NCBI GenBank assembly: GCA_000437275.1
Contig: FR899696.1
Coordinates: 23,821-67,788, forward strand
Direction: 5' to 3'
Origin: Clostridium sp. CAG:411
Lineage (GTDB): Bacteria > Bacillota > Clostridia > Lachnospirales > Lachnospiraceae
Length of the DNA stretch: 43,968 nt
The notes below the pieces were generated by a model. That model was not told the origin of the DNA and did not search any database. It saw nothing but the letters and a program-made list of their open reading frames with translations. Of the stretch, positions 1-9,328 are shown in pieces. The position numbers and the translations under genes are program-made. Positions within the stretch are counted from its first letter, which is position 1; each line of letters begins with the position of its first letter.

Positions 1-36
1 CGCAAGAATCGCCATTAATAGTTCCACTATCTGCAT
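1..36 (-). CDS. Start of an unidentified gene (partial, runs off window)
   Basis: An ATG at 36 on the minus strand opens a frame that runs off the left edge and begins MQIVELLMAILA. A GAGAGG ribosome site lies about 9 bases upstream, 39 bases after the phosphoesterase stop, so it is probably co-transcribed with it. The hydrophobic start suggests a membrane or secreted protein, but twelve residues cannot identify it. Confidence 0.4.
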   Translation of the reverse strand, partial: MQIVELLMAILA

Positions 37-75
37 TTTAAAATACCTCTCTATCTACTATTCTACTCGCAAACA

Positions 76-960
76 CTACTTTTCGCAAGTAGATTTCTCT
101 CCCAATGTAATCACAGAAATCTCTGGGACATTGAACAATCTAAGTTTTATGGTGTGAACTCCCAATCCCTTTGATAATACCATACGAGCATTTTCTTCTT
201 GAAACATACCAAAATCATACTTTGGAAATAATTCATAAGTAGTAGAAATCGCTCCTCCTAAAAATGGTAAAATAACGATGCCACCATGTACATGCCCCGA
301 TAATACCAAATCTGCCCCCCAACGTTCATATACATCAAAATAATTAGGGTTATGTGCCAATAAAATTTGATATTCTCCTTTGGGAGCACCTAACAATTCC
401 GTCATATTTTCCACATCAAAGGTAACTTTTTCATAAAACTTGGCAAAATACCTTTTCTGTAAATGTAATCCAGTTACTGCAATCTGTGAATTTCCTTTCT
501 TCAAAAAAGCACTATCATTTGCTAAATATTTTACTCCCAGCTTCGTAAGCTTTTGTATAAATTCTTTATATTCCCCATTTCCAAAAAGCTGTTCTAAATA
601 TTCCTCATGATTTCCTGGGGCATAATAAATCGGATAACGCTTAGAAAGATTTTCCAACAGATAAAGTGTCTTATTTGTTTTCATTTTTCTTCCCTTCACA
701 AGCATATCTCCTGCAATCATGATATAGTCTGGATGTTCCTTGTCAATTTTTTCAATTAACCTTCGATTATTTTTTCCAAATTCACTTTCATGCAAATCCG
801 TTAATAACACAATCTTATTTCCCCGGAAATCATGCGGTATCCCTTCTTTAGGGATCTTATAATATACACACTTTAATGCTTTGTTGTAGTATACGCACAA
901 AATAATAAGAAGCATAACAAGAACTACTATAATGCCTGCTATCAAACAAATATTCTTCAT
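76..960 (-). CDS. Membrane-anchored metallophosphoesterase (YkuE/YaeI-like)
   Basis: This 294-residue protein starts with one hydrophobic segment (about residues 4-25), likely a signal anchor with the catalytic domain outside. Calcineurin-like metal-binding motifs follow in order: LTDLHES (D-x-H), AGDM (G-D), PGNHEEY (GNHE), LLAHNP and SGHVHGG (GHxH). The set is complete, so an active two-metal phosphoesterase is expected. In related YkuE/YaeI proteins the substrate is poorly defined; lipid-linked phosphoesters such as UDP-diacylglucosamine or cell-wall intermediates have been proposed. The gene begins 15 bases after the histidine kinase stop and is probably in its transcript. No signal sharpens the substrate beyond the family. 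Confidence 0.85.
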   Translation of the reverse strand: MKNICLIAGIIVVLVMLLIILCVYYNKALKCVYYKIPKEGIPHDFRGNKIVLLTDLHESEFGKNNRRLIEKIDKEHPDYIMIAGDMLVKGRKMKTNKTLYLLENLSKRYPIYYAPGNHEEYLEQLFGNGEYKEFIQKLTKLGVKYLANDSAFLKKGNSQIAVTGLHLQKRYFAKFYEKVTFDVENMTELLGAPKGEYQILLAHNPNYFDVYERWGADLVLSGHVHGGIVILPFLGGAISTTYELFPKYDFGMFQEENARMVLSKGLGVHTIKLRLFNVPEISVITLGEKSTCEK

Positions 961-975
961 CTGTAACCTCTACTC

Positions 976-3900
976 TCATTTTAACACCTTATAAAGTGCC
1001 TCATGTAGCATATCTATATTGATTGGTTTTGCCACATGTCCATTCATTCCACACTCAATTGACTTCTGTGTATCCTCGTCAAAGGCATTTGCGGATAATG
1101 CAATAATTGGAATACTTCTAGCATCTGCCTTTCCTGAGGTACGAATTTTTCTCGTTGCTTCCATACCATTCATGATTGGCATACGAATATCCATCAAAAT
1201 GCAATCAAAGAAATACGCATCCTTTTCTTCATATGTCTGTACCGCCTCTGCTCCATTATAGGCAATCGTAACAATACATTCATCCATTTCTAACAATGTC
1301 TGCGCAATCTCTGCATTTAATTCATTGTCTTCTACAACTAAAATTTGTTTTCCTTTTAAAGAAACGGGTTCTTTTGCTTTTGAAATTTCTATTTTTTCTT
1401 CCTCATAAGTAGAAAATGTCAAGGTAAAAGAAAATGCGGAACCTTTCTGTTCTTCACTTTCAACTTCCAGATTTCCTCCCATCAAATGAACAAGATTGCT
1501 ACTGATTGCCAACCCAAGACCTGTACCACCATATTTGTTGGCCGTATCTGTCTTTTCCTGTTCAAATGCTTCAAAAATTCGAATCTTGTTCTCCTCACTG
1601 ATGCCAATTCCATCATCTCTTACTTCAAAGAAAATTGCTGATACTTGTTCTTCATTTAACGCCTCTTGCACTTTTAGAGTAACGTTTCCTCCCTTTGGAG
1701 TAAACTTCAGTGCATTTCCAAGCAAATTAATCAAAACCTGACTCAATCGGAGTTCATCTCCAATTAACAAAGATGTTGTATAGTTGGAATCGATCGTAAA
1801 ATTCAATTTTTTTTCTTCCGCCTGAGGTCGAATTAGAACATCAATTTCCTGCAATAATTGGTTTAAATGGAATTTTTCATTATTGATTGTCATTTTTCCA
1901 CTTTCAATACGTGACATATCCAAAATATCATTGATCAATGATAGCAAATATTTCGTCGATACATCAATTTTTTTCAAACAATCCATTACTTTAGTAGAAT
2001 TCGCCATAGAAGACATTGCAATATTTGTCATTCCAATAATCGCATTCATTGGTGTTCGTATTTCATGGGACATTCTTGAAAGAAATTCAGATTTTGCTTT
2101 GCTGGCAATATCTGCATTCACACGGCTAATATGCGTGGAAATAATCTTTGTAATCTCACGGAATACATGCTTTTCTTCCGAAGTCCATTCACGATTTTTC
2201 TCCTTTGCAACATAGCCCATGACACCCTTGTAAGAGCCTTCCTCCCACATTGGACATAATAAACTGGTACATCCTTCTACTCCTTGGAATAAACCAGACA
2301 ATTTATCTTCATATCGCTCAATCATCTTAGGCGATACTTCCATGCAACCCTCTTTTTCGAATATATTATATACTCGTTTTAGTAAAGAATTGTTTTCTAA
2401 ATGTACCACCTTTTCAATCTTTCCTACAGGATTGCGATTGCACCAACGGTAACTGGTTCGAAAACTTAAATAATCCAAATCCGACTCAATTACACGTATC
2501 TCCGATAATTCATATCGTTTTCCAATTCTTGCTAACAAAATATAAATCGCACTCTTCAAATCCTTGGTTTTTTCTAAAATACCAAAGGCAAAAGAAATAA
2601 TATCATCATCCCGAATAGAATTGGTGTCTATAATCTCAGAGATTCCTCTTTCATTATAGTTGGATTGCACCATCATTTCTTCAATCTCGTCTGAAATATT
2701 AATATAGTTTGCCTGTTTTCCCTTTTCGTTATCTTTTAGGTAAGAAAATGCTAAATGCGCATATTTTAACATCTGCTCATAATTATGGAAAACTGCTGTA
2801 GAAGCCCTTCCAATACTACATGACAAGGATACATTTTCATTTTCTCCTGCATACACATTTCCAACTCGCTTAATAATTTCTTTGGCTGTTCGTTCTGCCT
2901 TTAAACTGTTGGAATTTTTTTGGAACAGAATAAATTCATCTCCACCTAAACGAATACAAATATCCCCTGCATTCGCAATACCACGAAGCATTTCTGAGAC
3001 TTCCACTAAAATAGTATCTGCAAACATATATCCATACAAATCATTCATCTGTTGAAAATGATCAATACCAATTAAAAAGAACTCGCATTCTTCCTCTTTT
3101 GGCTTTGCTGTCAAATACTGTTCAATTAACATTCTTCCATATTCTTCTGTATACAGATTTGTCAATTTATCTCTGTTACGTTCTTCCAGTCTTTTCCATT
3201 CTTGTTCTTTTCTTGCCTGAATATTTCTTGTCGTTCCAATTACCTTAATTGGTTTCCCATTTTCTAAAATCACACTTCCCTTTAAAGAAAGCCAAACATA
3301 ACGTACTTGCCCTTCTTCCTGTTTAAAACGGTATCTTGTCTCAAAGGGTTCTGTTCTTTCACCAGAAAAAAACTGTATTGCTTTTTCTATATCCTGATAA
3401 TGGAACATCTCACCAGTTAAAATTTTCGATTCAAAGTTGGCTATTTCCATACGAGTCCCGTCTGTCTTTTTTCCATTTAAAATAGAACCGAAAAATGTGC
3501 AGGTATCTTGCTTTATATCATATTCAAAAATTGTATCAGAAGAACTTTCCATGGCAATCTGATACCGTTCTTTTTCCTCCTCCAAAGCCGCCTGCAATTC
3601 GGTTTGACGAACAATATCACGATAAATCAGTCGAATCAAAATAATCACAAGTACACTGACAACGACAGCAATTATGGCACGTAAAATCAGGTTCGTTAAA
3701 CTAATCCACATATTCTCTGGAGACACCGCTATTGTCCAGTCCTGCCCCGGCATCTTAATTGTGGACACCACTGGATTTATCAGATTTTTTTCTTGTTTTG
3801 CATAGATACTTCTTCCAGATTTATCCTTGCTTAACTCAATCTTTATTGCATAATTTTTCAATCCCGCATTAATTTGCTGCGTAATATAATCTAACTCTAT

Positions 3901-4467
3901 CCCAATAACAGCGTATCCCCAAAACTTCTTTCCATTCGCCTTATTTATATAGATGGATTGCATGCCAAACACAAGCTCTTTTTCTTGCTTTCCTGCTTTG
4001 AATGGCTCTGCAATAATAACTCCACCGCTTTCTTTTGCTTTTTTTGCAGCGGACTCTGTGGAAGAATACGTTAGCAAGTCTTCATTTTGAAGTTCCCCAT
4101 ACATATTAAAAGGGTACATCTTCTTTATTGTTCCCTCCGGTGCTAACGCCACAAATGCAATCCCAGGATACATCTCCTCTATATCCTGTGCTATAGAATA
4201 GAAATCATTTGTCTTTCCATAGTTGCGCCTAACAGAAAAATTTAACACATAGGTATTGTTAAATACATTCTTTACCTGATAAGAAATCTCATTGGCACAG
4301 TTGTCTACAACAGCTTGTACTTCTTCTCTTCTTGTATCCACTTCAATCTGCTCTAACTCTATTACAATAAAAACAGCCATAAAAAAAACAATTCCATAAA
4401 AAAACAGATTCATGATTTTATCTTTTCCAAGCCATTTTGCTTTCTTTTTTCTATCCATATAGTCCAT
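976..4467 (-). CDS. Hybrid sensor histidine kinase with CHASE, PAS, GGDEF, GAF-like and receiver domains
   Basis: A 1163-residue membrane sensor. Order (rough residues): TM helix 18-38; extracellular CHASE-like sensor 45-250; TM helix 265-290; PAS 300-425; GGDEF 430-590 with an intact LGGDEF motif; a GAF-like stretch 640-780; HisKA about 789-862 with SHEIRTPMNA (phospho-His); HATPase about 905-1015 with NLLGNALKF, DDGIGI and GTGLGLAI; C-terminal receiver from about 1038 with LVVEDN, ILMDIRMP (phospho-Asp), ALSAN and a conserved Lys in AKPI. It could both phosphorylate and make cyclic di-GMP. The RxxD inhibitory site before GGDEF is not conserved (NAGD there). The ATG at 4467 is chosen because AAAGGGAAAGGAAT precedes it; a GTG at 4503 would be almost at the predicted transcription start. 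Confidence 0.9.
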   Translation of the reverse strand: MDYMDRKKKAKWLGKDKIMNLFFYGIVFFMAVFIVIELEQIEVDTRREEVQAVVDNCANEISYQVKNVFNNTYVLNFSVRRNYGKTNDFYSIAQDIEEMYPGIAFVALAPEGTIKKMYPFNMYGELQNEDLLTYSSTESAAKKAKESGGVIIAEPFKAGKQEKELVFGMQSIYINKANGKKFWGYAVIGIELDYITQQINAGLKNYAIKIELSKDKSGRSIYAKQEKNLINPVVSTIKMPGQDWTIAVSPENMWISLTNLILRAIIAVVVSVLVIILIRLIYRDIVRQTELQAALEEEKERYQIAMESSSDTIFEYDIKQDTCTFFGSILNGKKTDGTRMEIANFESKILTGEMFHYQDIEKAIQFFSGERTEPFETRYRFKQEEGQVRYVWLSLKGSVILENGKPIKVIGTTRNIQARKEQEWKRLEERNRDKLTNLYTEEYGRMLIEQYLTAKPKEEECEFFLIGIDHFQQMNDLYGYMFADTILVEVSEMLRGIANAGDICIRLGGDEFILFQKNSNSLKAERTAKEIIKRVGNVYAGENENVSLSCSIGRASTAVFHNYEQMLKYAHLAFSYLKDNEKGKQANYINISDEIEEMMVQSNYNERGISEIIDTNSIRDDDIISFAFGILEKTKDLKSAIYILLARIGKRYELSEIRVIESDLDYLSFRTSYRWCNRNPVGKIEKVVHLENNSLLKRVYNIFEKEGCMEVSPKMIERYEDKLSGLFQGVEGCTSLLCPMWEEGSYKGVMGYVAKEKNREWTSEEKHVFREITKIISTHISRVNADIASKAKSEFLSRMSHEIRTPMNAIIGMTNIAMSSMANSTKVMDCLKKIDVSTKYLLSLINDILDMSRIESGKMTINNEKFHLNQLLQEIDVLIRPQAEEKKLNFTIDSNYTTSLLIGDELRLSQVLINLLGNALKFTPKGGNVTLKVQEALNEEQVSAIFFEVRDDGIGISEENKIRIFEAFEQEKTDTANKYGGTGLGLAISSNLVHLMGGNLEVESEEQKGSAFSFTLTFSTYEEEKIEISKAKEPVSLKGKQILVVEDNELNAEIAQTLLEMDECIVTIAYNGAEAVQTYEEKDAYFFDCILMDIRMPIMNGMEATRKIRTSGKADARSIPIIALSANAFDEDTQKSIECGMNGHVAKPINIDMLHEALYKVLK

Positions 4468-4511
4468 ATTCCTTTCCCTTTGCCGTGTTGTAAAATTAAA
4501 CACACCTTTCT

Positions 4512-4540
4512 ATTTTACCTTTTTCCCATATATTTATCAA
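4512..4540 (-). promoter_or_regulatory. Predicted sigma-A promoter of the histidine kinase gene
   Basis: On the minus strand TTGATA (4535-4540) and TAAAAT (4512-4517) are separated by 17 bases. The transcription start would be near 4505, giving a leader of about 38 bases before the ATG at 4467. Confidence 0.65.
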
Positions 4541-4589
4541 GAACCGTTTTTTCTATTCTTCCATTTTTTAACATTCTTTTCTACAAAGC

Positions 4590-4636
4590 AAAAAAAGTGC
4601 CATCCTAACAATTTATAAATTATCAAGATGACACTT
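4590..4636 (-). terminator. Rho-independent terminator after the aminotransferase gene
   Basis: A 10-bp inverted repeat (AAGTGCCATC / GATGACACTT, one G-U pair) at 4595-4604 and 4627-4636 is followed on the minus strand by a run of T. It lies just after the aminotransferase stop and separates it from the histidine kinase. Confidence 0.8.
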
Positions 4637-4655
4637 CCATCGTTTTTCCTATATC

Positions 4656-5942
4656 TTATTTATTTTCTAATAACTTTTCTACACTAACAAGTTTTACACA
4701 AAGCACGAATAAATCGGCTGCCTTAGAAAGTTCCTCTGGTGTAGGTAAAGTTGGAGCAATACGAATGTTCGAATCTTTTGGATCTTTTCCATATGGGAAT
4801 GTTGCTCCTGCACCAGTCATTACAACACCAGCCTCTTTACATTTTCCTACTACTGCCTTAGCACAACCATCTAAAGTCTCAAAGGAAATAAAGTATCCAC
4901 CATTTGGCTTTGTCCATGTGGCAATTCCAAGTCCGCCAAGTTCTTTATCAAGAACCTCTAATACAGCTTCAAACTTAGGACGAATAATGTCTGCCTGTTT
5001 TTTCATGTGTGCCTTTATTCCATCTGCATCTTTTAAGAACTTAACATGACGCAACTGGTTAATCTTATCATGTCCAATTGTCTGCAATGTCATATATTTC
5101 TTAATATCTGCAATATTTGCTGTAGATGTAGAAATTGCAGCTACTCCGGAACCTGGGAATGTAACTTTTGAAGTAGATGCAAACTGATATACCATGTCTG
5201 GATTTCCAGCCTTCTCACACTCTTCTAAGATATTTAAAATCTCATCCTGCTTTTCCTCGTAAATGTGGTGTACACAATATGCATTGTCCCAGAAGATACG
5301 GAAGTCCTTTGCAGCAGGCTTCAATGCAGCAAAACGACGAACTGTTTCATCGGAATAAGAAATTCCCTGTGGATTTGAATACTTTGGAACACACCAAATA
5401 CCCTTTACCGCTTTATCTTCCTGAACATATTTCTCTACCATATCCATATCTGGTCCATTTTCAGTCATAGGAATAGAAATCATTTCAATTCCAAAGCTTT
5501 CTGTAATAGCAAAATGTCTGTCATATCCAGGTACCGGGCAAAGGAATTTTACTTTATCTAATTTACACCATGGTGTACTTCCAAGAACACCATGAAGCAT
5601 AGAACGAACAATGGTATCGTACATAATGTTAAGGCTTGAGTTACCATATACAATCACATTTTCTGGTTTTGCCCCTACCATATCAGCCATTAACTTTTTA
5701 GCCTCTGGAATACCGTCTAAAACGCCATAGTTTCTACAATCAGTTCCATTTTCTGCCTTTAAAACAGAATCTTCATTTAAAAGGCTCATCATAGGCATGG
5801 ATAAATCTAACTGAGCTGCTGCTGGCTTACCTCTTGACATATCCAATGCAAGATTTAATGCCTTCGCATCTTCATACTGCTTTTCCAAGTCTCCCTTTAA
5901 AGCTAAAAGCTCCTCTTTGCTCATCTCTGTGTACGTTTTCAT
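4656..5942 (-). CDS. PLP-dependent aminotransferase, aspartate aminotransferase type (class I, Ic-like)
   Basis: A 428-residue cytoplasmic enzyme. The start DMSRGKPAAAQLDLS, the YGNSSLNIMY stretch, the NPQG motif (SNPQGISYS), the cofactor region DNAYCVHH and the likely PLP lysine in TSKVTFPGSG fit the aspartate aminotransferase branch that makes aspartate and 2-oxoglutarate from oxaloacetate and glutamate; other amino-donor use cannot be excluded. The ATG at 5942 is chosen because AGGAGG sits 6 bases upstream; the in-frame TTG at 5948 is too close to it. A TACAAT -10-like hexamer is at 5984-5989 with only a weak -35. A terminator follows the gene. Confidence 0.88.
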   Translation of the reverse strand: MKTYTEMSKEELLALKGDLEKQYEDAKALNLALDMSRGKPAAAQLDLSMPMMSLLNEDSVLKAENGTDCRNYGVLDGIPEAKKLMADMVGAKPENVIVYGNSSLNIMYDTIVRSMLHGVLGSTPWCKLDKVKFLCPVPGYDRHFAITESFGIEMISIPMTENGPDMDMVEKYVQEDKAVKGIWCVPKYSNPQGISYSDETVRRFAALKPAAKDFRIFWDNAYCVHHIYEEKQDEILNILEECEKAGNPDMVYQFASTSKVTFPGSGVAAISTSTANIADIKKYMTLQTIGHDKINQLRHVKFLKDADGIKAHMKKQADIIRPKFEAVLEVLDKELGGLGIATWTKPNGGYFISFETLDGCAKAVVGKCKEAGVVMTGAGATFPYGKDPKDSNIRIAPTLPTPEELSKAADLFVLCVKLVSVEKLLENK

Positions 5943-6068
5943 ATGCAACCTCCTACAGTAAATACGTTATCTTGTTCCATCTTATTGTATCTAAAGCATT
6001 CATTTCTATAAGATAAAATGACTGCCCTTTTACATACTAAAACCTTACTTATTTTATGGTATTCCTGT

Positions 6069-6839
6069 TTACTTGTCAATATGATATGCCATATTTTTTT
6101 GTTGCCAGCAAACCAAACACCTTCCAATTCTACGGGGAATATGCACAAAAAATTTGTAAAACAGACCTGGAACAAGTAAATTTTTCTTTTCCTTCAATGC
6201 CTTTACCACTTTGTTTGCAACCGTCCGCGGCGGCATCGCAAATGCATTGTCCCGTCTTCCTGCCTTTTTCGAAAATCCTGTATTTACCGCCCCTGGACAA
6301 ACCGTAAGTACACGAATACCTTCCGATTTTAACTCTATTTCCAAAGCTTGTGACAAAGATAATACAAATGCTTTCGTTGCATAATAAAGCGCAGTATATG
6401 GACCTGGGTGGTATGCTCCTGTAGATGCGATATTAATTATAATACCCGTTTTTCTTTTTTTCATTTCGTTTGCACACAACCAACATAATTTACTAAGGGC
6501 AATCATATTTACCTTTGCCATATCTTCTATCTGTTGCAAATTTTCTTCCAAAAATTTTCCAACGTATCCGTATCCTGCATTATTTACCAATATATCAATT
6601 ATAATCTTTCTATTTTCACACCATTCCAATAGTTTCTCTTCTACCTCATTTTGAGATAAGTCCATTTTTACGCACCAAACATCAACGGAATATTTTTCTT
6701 GTAATTTGTCTGCCAGACTTTTTAACTGCCTCTCATCCCTCCCTGTCAAAATCAAATTGTCTCCTTCTTTTGCAAAAGCAATAGCAAACTCTTTTCCAAT
6801 CCCTCCACTTGCTCCCGTAATTAATACATTTCTTTTCAC
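6069..6839 (-). CDS. Short-chain dehydrogenase/reductase (SDR family)
   Basis: This 256-residue protein has the classical SDR layout: NAD(P)-binding TGASGGIGKEFA near the start (TGxxxGxG), DLS after strand 3, NNAG at about residue 87, catalytic Ser in IASTGAYHPG, YxxxK as YYATK, and PG in TVCPGAVNTG. The Arg after strand 2 (LTGRDERQL) hints at NADP preference. The substrate is unknown. It starts with GTG directly after the TAA of the upstream carboxypeptidase gene (AGGAG about 11 bases before it), so translation is probably coupled. It has no clear terminator before the aminotransferase gene. Confidence 0.88.
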   Translation of the reverse strand: MKRNVLITGASGGIGKEFAIAFAKEGDNLILTGRDERQLKSLADKLQEKYSVDVWCVKMDLSQNEVEEKLLEWCENRKIIIDILVNNAGYGYVGKFLEENLQQIEDMAKVNMIALSKLCWLCANEMKKRKTGIIINIASTGAYHPGPYTALYYATKAFVLSLSQALEIELKSEGIRVLTVCPGAVNTGFSKKAGRRDNAFAMPPRTVANKVVKALKEKKNLLVPGLFYKFFVHIPRRIGRCLVCWQQKNMAYHIDK

Positions 6840-8048
6840 TTACTCATCTGCTCCTTTCAACAGGAAAAAATCCATAACTCCTTCCCTTAAATAATCAGTA
6901 TATTTTGCTTTTTCCACATTTTCAACTGCCACAACAGAAATTTCTCCTATTTTCTTTTCTCCATAATAGTATATAACCTTTCCCAACTCTGCACCTTTCT
7001 TTATGGGTGCTACAACAGGTTCGTTCCAAATTATCTTCTTGTTAATAGAATCTGCATTTTCCCCCACCGTACATATATAAGAAAAATTTCCTTGGGGTTC
7101 TACAGGAATTACCTCTTTTTTTCCTTTTTTTATATCAAGCTTCTTTCCTTTTAGTGACTTGTTTTCGTCGCAATATAATTTGCAATTTGCAAAACCATAA
7201 TCTAATAATTTTGCCGCCTCTTTGAAACGTGAATTCGGCTCTGGTGCAGCCATAACAACCGCAATCATATTCATTCCATTCCTTTGTGCAGTTGCACTCA
7301 AACAATACTTTGCTTTACTGGTAGAGCCTGTTTTCAATCCAGTGATGCCATTATATGTACGAACAAGTTTATTTGTATTCGATAATCCAAATTCTTTTTC
7401 GCCCCTCTTTGTCACATGCGTAATCGTATCCATCCATATTGTAGTAAATTCCGTTATTTCTGGGTGATTCATAATCAATGCCCTAGACATTAGTGCAATG
7501 TCATATGCAGTGGAATAATGCTCTTTTTCTGTCACTCCATCATCTAGTCCGCAACAATTTACAAAATGTGTATGCTCCATACCCAACTCTTTTGCCTTTT
7601 GATTCATCTTTTCAACAAAAGCTTCTTCAGAACCGGAAATAAATTCTGCCATAGCCACACAAGCATCATTTGCACTGGACACAGTGATACATTTTATCAT
7701 AGCCTTTACAGTCTGTACCTCCCCAGGTTCTAAAAACACCTGTGAGCCACCCATACTTGCTGCATGTTCACTTACCGTCACTTCTTTTTCCATGCTTATT
7801 TTCTTTTCATCTAATGACTCAAAAATAAGCAACAACGTCATAATCTTAGTAATACTGGCTGGCATCAGTTCCTTATCTTTATCTCTTTCACATATAATTT
7901 TTCCTGTACTTCCCTCCATTAAAACATAAGACTTCGCCTCAAGGGTTACTTGCGATGTTTCTGCCTCCTCTGCCCGTACATCCGCCCCCTGAAAGAACAT
8001 ACCCAAAAATATTGTTACACTTACGATAACTGCCACTATTCTTTTCAA
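6840..8048 (-). CDS. dacF: D-alanyl-D-alanine carboxypeptidase (penicillin-binding protein, S11 family)
   Basis: A 402-residue exported peptidase that removes the terminal D-Ala of peptidoglycan pentapeptides. A signal peptide (residues 1-26, ending near ADVRAEE) precedes the S11 domain with SxxK (ASITKIM), SxN (SSAND) and KTG (GLKTGSTSKA). The C-terminal part has the beta-rich PBP5_C-like region and a final hydrophobic/charged stretch that may associate with the membrane. It begins with TTG at 8048, with GGTGA upstream. It shares its transcript with the SDR gene. The dacF name is by similarity; DacA or DacB types are alternatives. Confidence 0.88.
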   Translation of the reverse strand: MKRIVAVIVSVTIFLGMFFQGADVRAEEAETSQVTLEAKSYVLMEGSTGKIICERDKDKELMPASITKIMTLLLIFESLDEKKISMEKEVTVSEHAASMGGSQVFLEPGEVQTVKAMIKCITVSSANDACVAMAEFISGSEEAFVEKMNQKAKELGMEHTHFVNCCGLDDGVTEKEHYSTAYDIALMSRALIMNHPEITEFTTIWMDTITHVTKRGEKEFGLSNTNKLVRTYNGITGLKTGSTSKAKYCLSATAQRNGMNMIAVVMAAPEPNSRFKEAAKLLDYGFANCKLYCDENKSLKGKKLDIKKGKKEVIPVEPQGNFSYICTVGENADSINKKIIWNEPVVAPIKKGAELGKVIYYYGEKKIGEISVVAVENVEKAKYTDYLREGVMDFFLLKGADE

Positions 8049-8154
8049 TTAAAATCACCGTTTTTTACTATTCTATACTAAAATAATCAAATTATTCTTT
8101 AAACCCAAAGGTATCTTACTCCTCGAAAATTTTTATTTAGTTTTCTGCAAAAAA

Positions 8155-8185
8155 ATAGACATATCAAATATTTTGATATGTCTAT
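8155..8185 (-). terminator. Strong rho-independent terminator after the 76-residue gene
   Basis: A perfect 13-bp stem (ATAGACATATCAA / TTGATATGTCTAT) with a short loop is followed on the minus strand by seven T. It ends the transcript of the small gene at 8199. Confidence 0.88.
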
Positions 8186-8198
8186 ACTTTGATTTTCT

Positions 8199-8429
8199 TT
8201 ATCCTTCTTTTTGAAATGGCACTTCATAAATATACTTTATTAATTCCTTCACCTGTGCGCCAGTAAATTCCATATCACTCTTCAAAAAATCATTTGCAAT
8301 CACAATCGCCTTCTGATACATTTCAGCCTCATAATCACGGCCTTTTAAAACTTGTCTGTATATCTTTCTATCATTGTCAATTGTATGATCCAAATATCGG
8401 ATAATTCCGTTAAATTCTTCTTGTTTCAT
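8199..8429 (-). CDS. Small conserved-looking protein of unknown function, 76 aa
   Basis: I do not recognise this protein. It is soluble, highly charged and predicted helical (for example NGIIRYLDHTIDNDRKIYR), with no cysteine, membrane segment or signal peptide. A very strong ribosome site (AGGGGGGATC) precedes the ATG. It has its own promoter (8553-8581) and terminator (8155-8185), so it is a single-gene unit with a leader of about 115 bases. These flanking signals support a real gene. Confidence 0.75.
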   Translation of the reverse strand: MKQEEFNGIIRYLDHTIDNDRKIYRQVLKGRDYEAEMYQKAIVIANDFLKSDMEFTGAQVKELIKYIYEVPFQKEG

Positions 8430-8552
8430 ACTGATCCCCCCTACTTGTCAACACGACAATTTTCTTCACGAGCAATGCTATTGCAGAATATTATTTAAAA
8501 TCGTAACTCTAAATCTCCCATCTATAGTCACCATCGTCTTTCATCTAATATT

Positions 8553-8581
8553 ATTGTATTACAAAACACCTAAAAGTGCAA
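8553..8581 (-). promoter_or_regulatory. Predicted sigma-A promoter of the 76-residue gene
   Basis: TTGCAC (8576-8581) and TACAAT (8553-8558) on the minus strand with a 17-base spacer. Confidence 0.65.
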
Positions 8582-8609
8582 TTTTCTTTTTCATAAAATT
8601 GCAAAAAAA

Positions 8610-8658
8610 GCATGAATTGCAAACCTACTTAACGATACGAGCCGCTTACAATTCACAC
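8610..8658 (-). terminator. Rho-independent terminator after spoIIM
   Basis: A 15-base imperfect stem with G-U pairs (arms 8610-8624 and 8644-8658) is followed on the minus strand by seven T. It closes the proC-nudF-spoIIM unit. Confidence 0.75.
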
Positions 8659-8670
8659 CTTCTAAATTAG

Positions 8671-9267
8671 TCATATAGTATTCTTTTTTACCATCCATTT
8701 TAGTATGGATATATTCACGTAGCCTTCCAAATATACACCTAACAACAAACATCCTATCACAATTACAACACAGCAAAGTATATTCTTTATTCTACCGCCT
8801 TGCTTTTTATCCACTTTCCATACAAGATGTCGTCTGGAAATCAAAAAAAATGCAGTCGCTAATTCTATTGCCAAATAACAAATTTCCTGTGGGAAAAAGA
8901 GCATCCCCCAGAACATAATTCCTTTGATTCCGCATTTTTGAAGCAGCGTTCCTAACACCAATCCTCGCATCATGCCTTTGAAAAAGAAATAACAAAAATA
9001 CATTACTAAAAAATAGGCAACGCCCGAAAATAAAACAAGCAACATCCATTTTTTTATTTGATACAGAAAGCAGGATTGTATATAAATACCATTTCCTTTT
9101 GCTATTTGTTCCACCATCTGAAACATCTTATGCAACGAAGCTTCATAATAAGGCTGAAGCTGTGAATAGAATAGGATTGATAGTACAATACCACACATAC
9201 CGCCCCAAAAAAGCCATGAAACGATATAAAACATATAATTTTTTTTAATTGCAATCCGTTTTGACAC
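8671..9267 (-). CDS. spoIIM: Stage II sporulation protein M-like membrane protein
   Basis: A 198-residue integral membrane protein with about four to five hydrophobic segments (near YIVSWLFWGGMCGIVLSI, LLVLFSGVAYFLVMYFCYFFF, RGLVLGTLL, IMFWGMLFFPQE and CCVVIVIGCLLL). The RGLVLG and FPQE pieces are typical of SpoIIM/DUF95. In Bacillus SpoIIM works with SpoIID and SpoIIP in septal peptidoglycan remodelling during engulfment. The neighbouring nudF homologue matches the nudF-yqkK-spoIIM neighbourhood of Bacillus subtilis. GTG at 9267 is preferred (GAGG 6 bases upstream); a GTG at 9285 with a poor ribosome site is the alternative. Confidence 0.8.
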   Translation of the reverse strand: MSKRIAIKKNYMFYIVSWLFWGGMCGIVLSILFYSQLQPYYEASLHKMFQMVEQIAKGNGIYIQSCFLYQIKKWMLLVLFSGVAYFLVMYFCYFFFKGMMRGLVLGTLLQKCGIKGIMFWGMLFFPQEICYLAIELATAFFLISRRHLVWKVDKKQGGRIKNILCCVVIVIGCLLLGVYLEGYVNISILKWMVKKNTI

Positions 9268-9328
9268 TTGCAACCTCAAATCCACTCTTTTAATCTATTC
9301 TATGATGCCACACTATGTTTCATACAAG

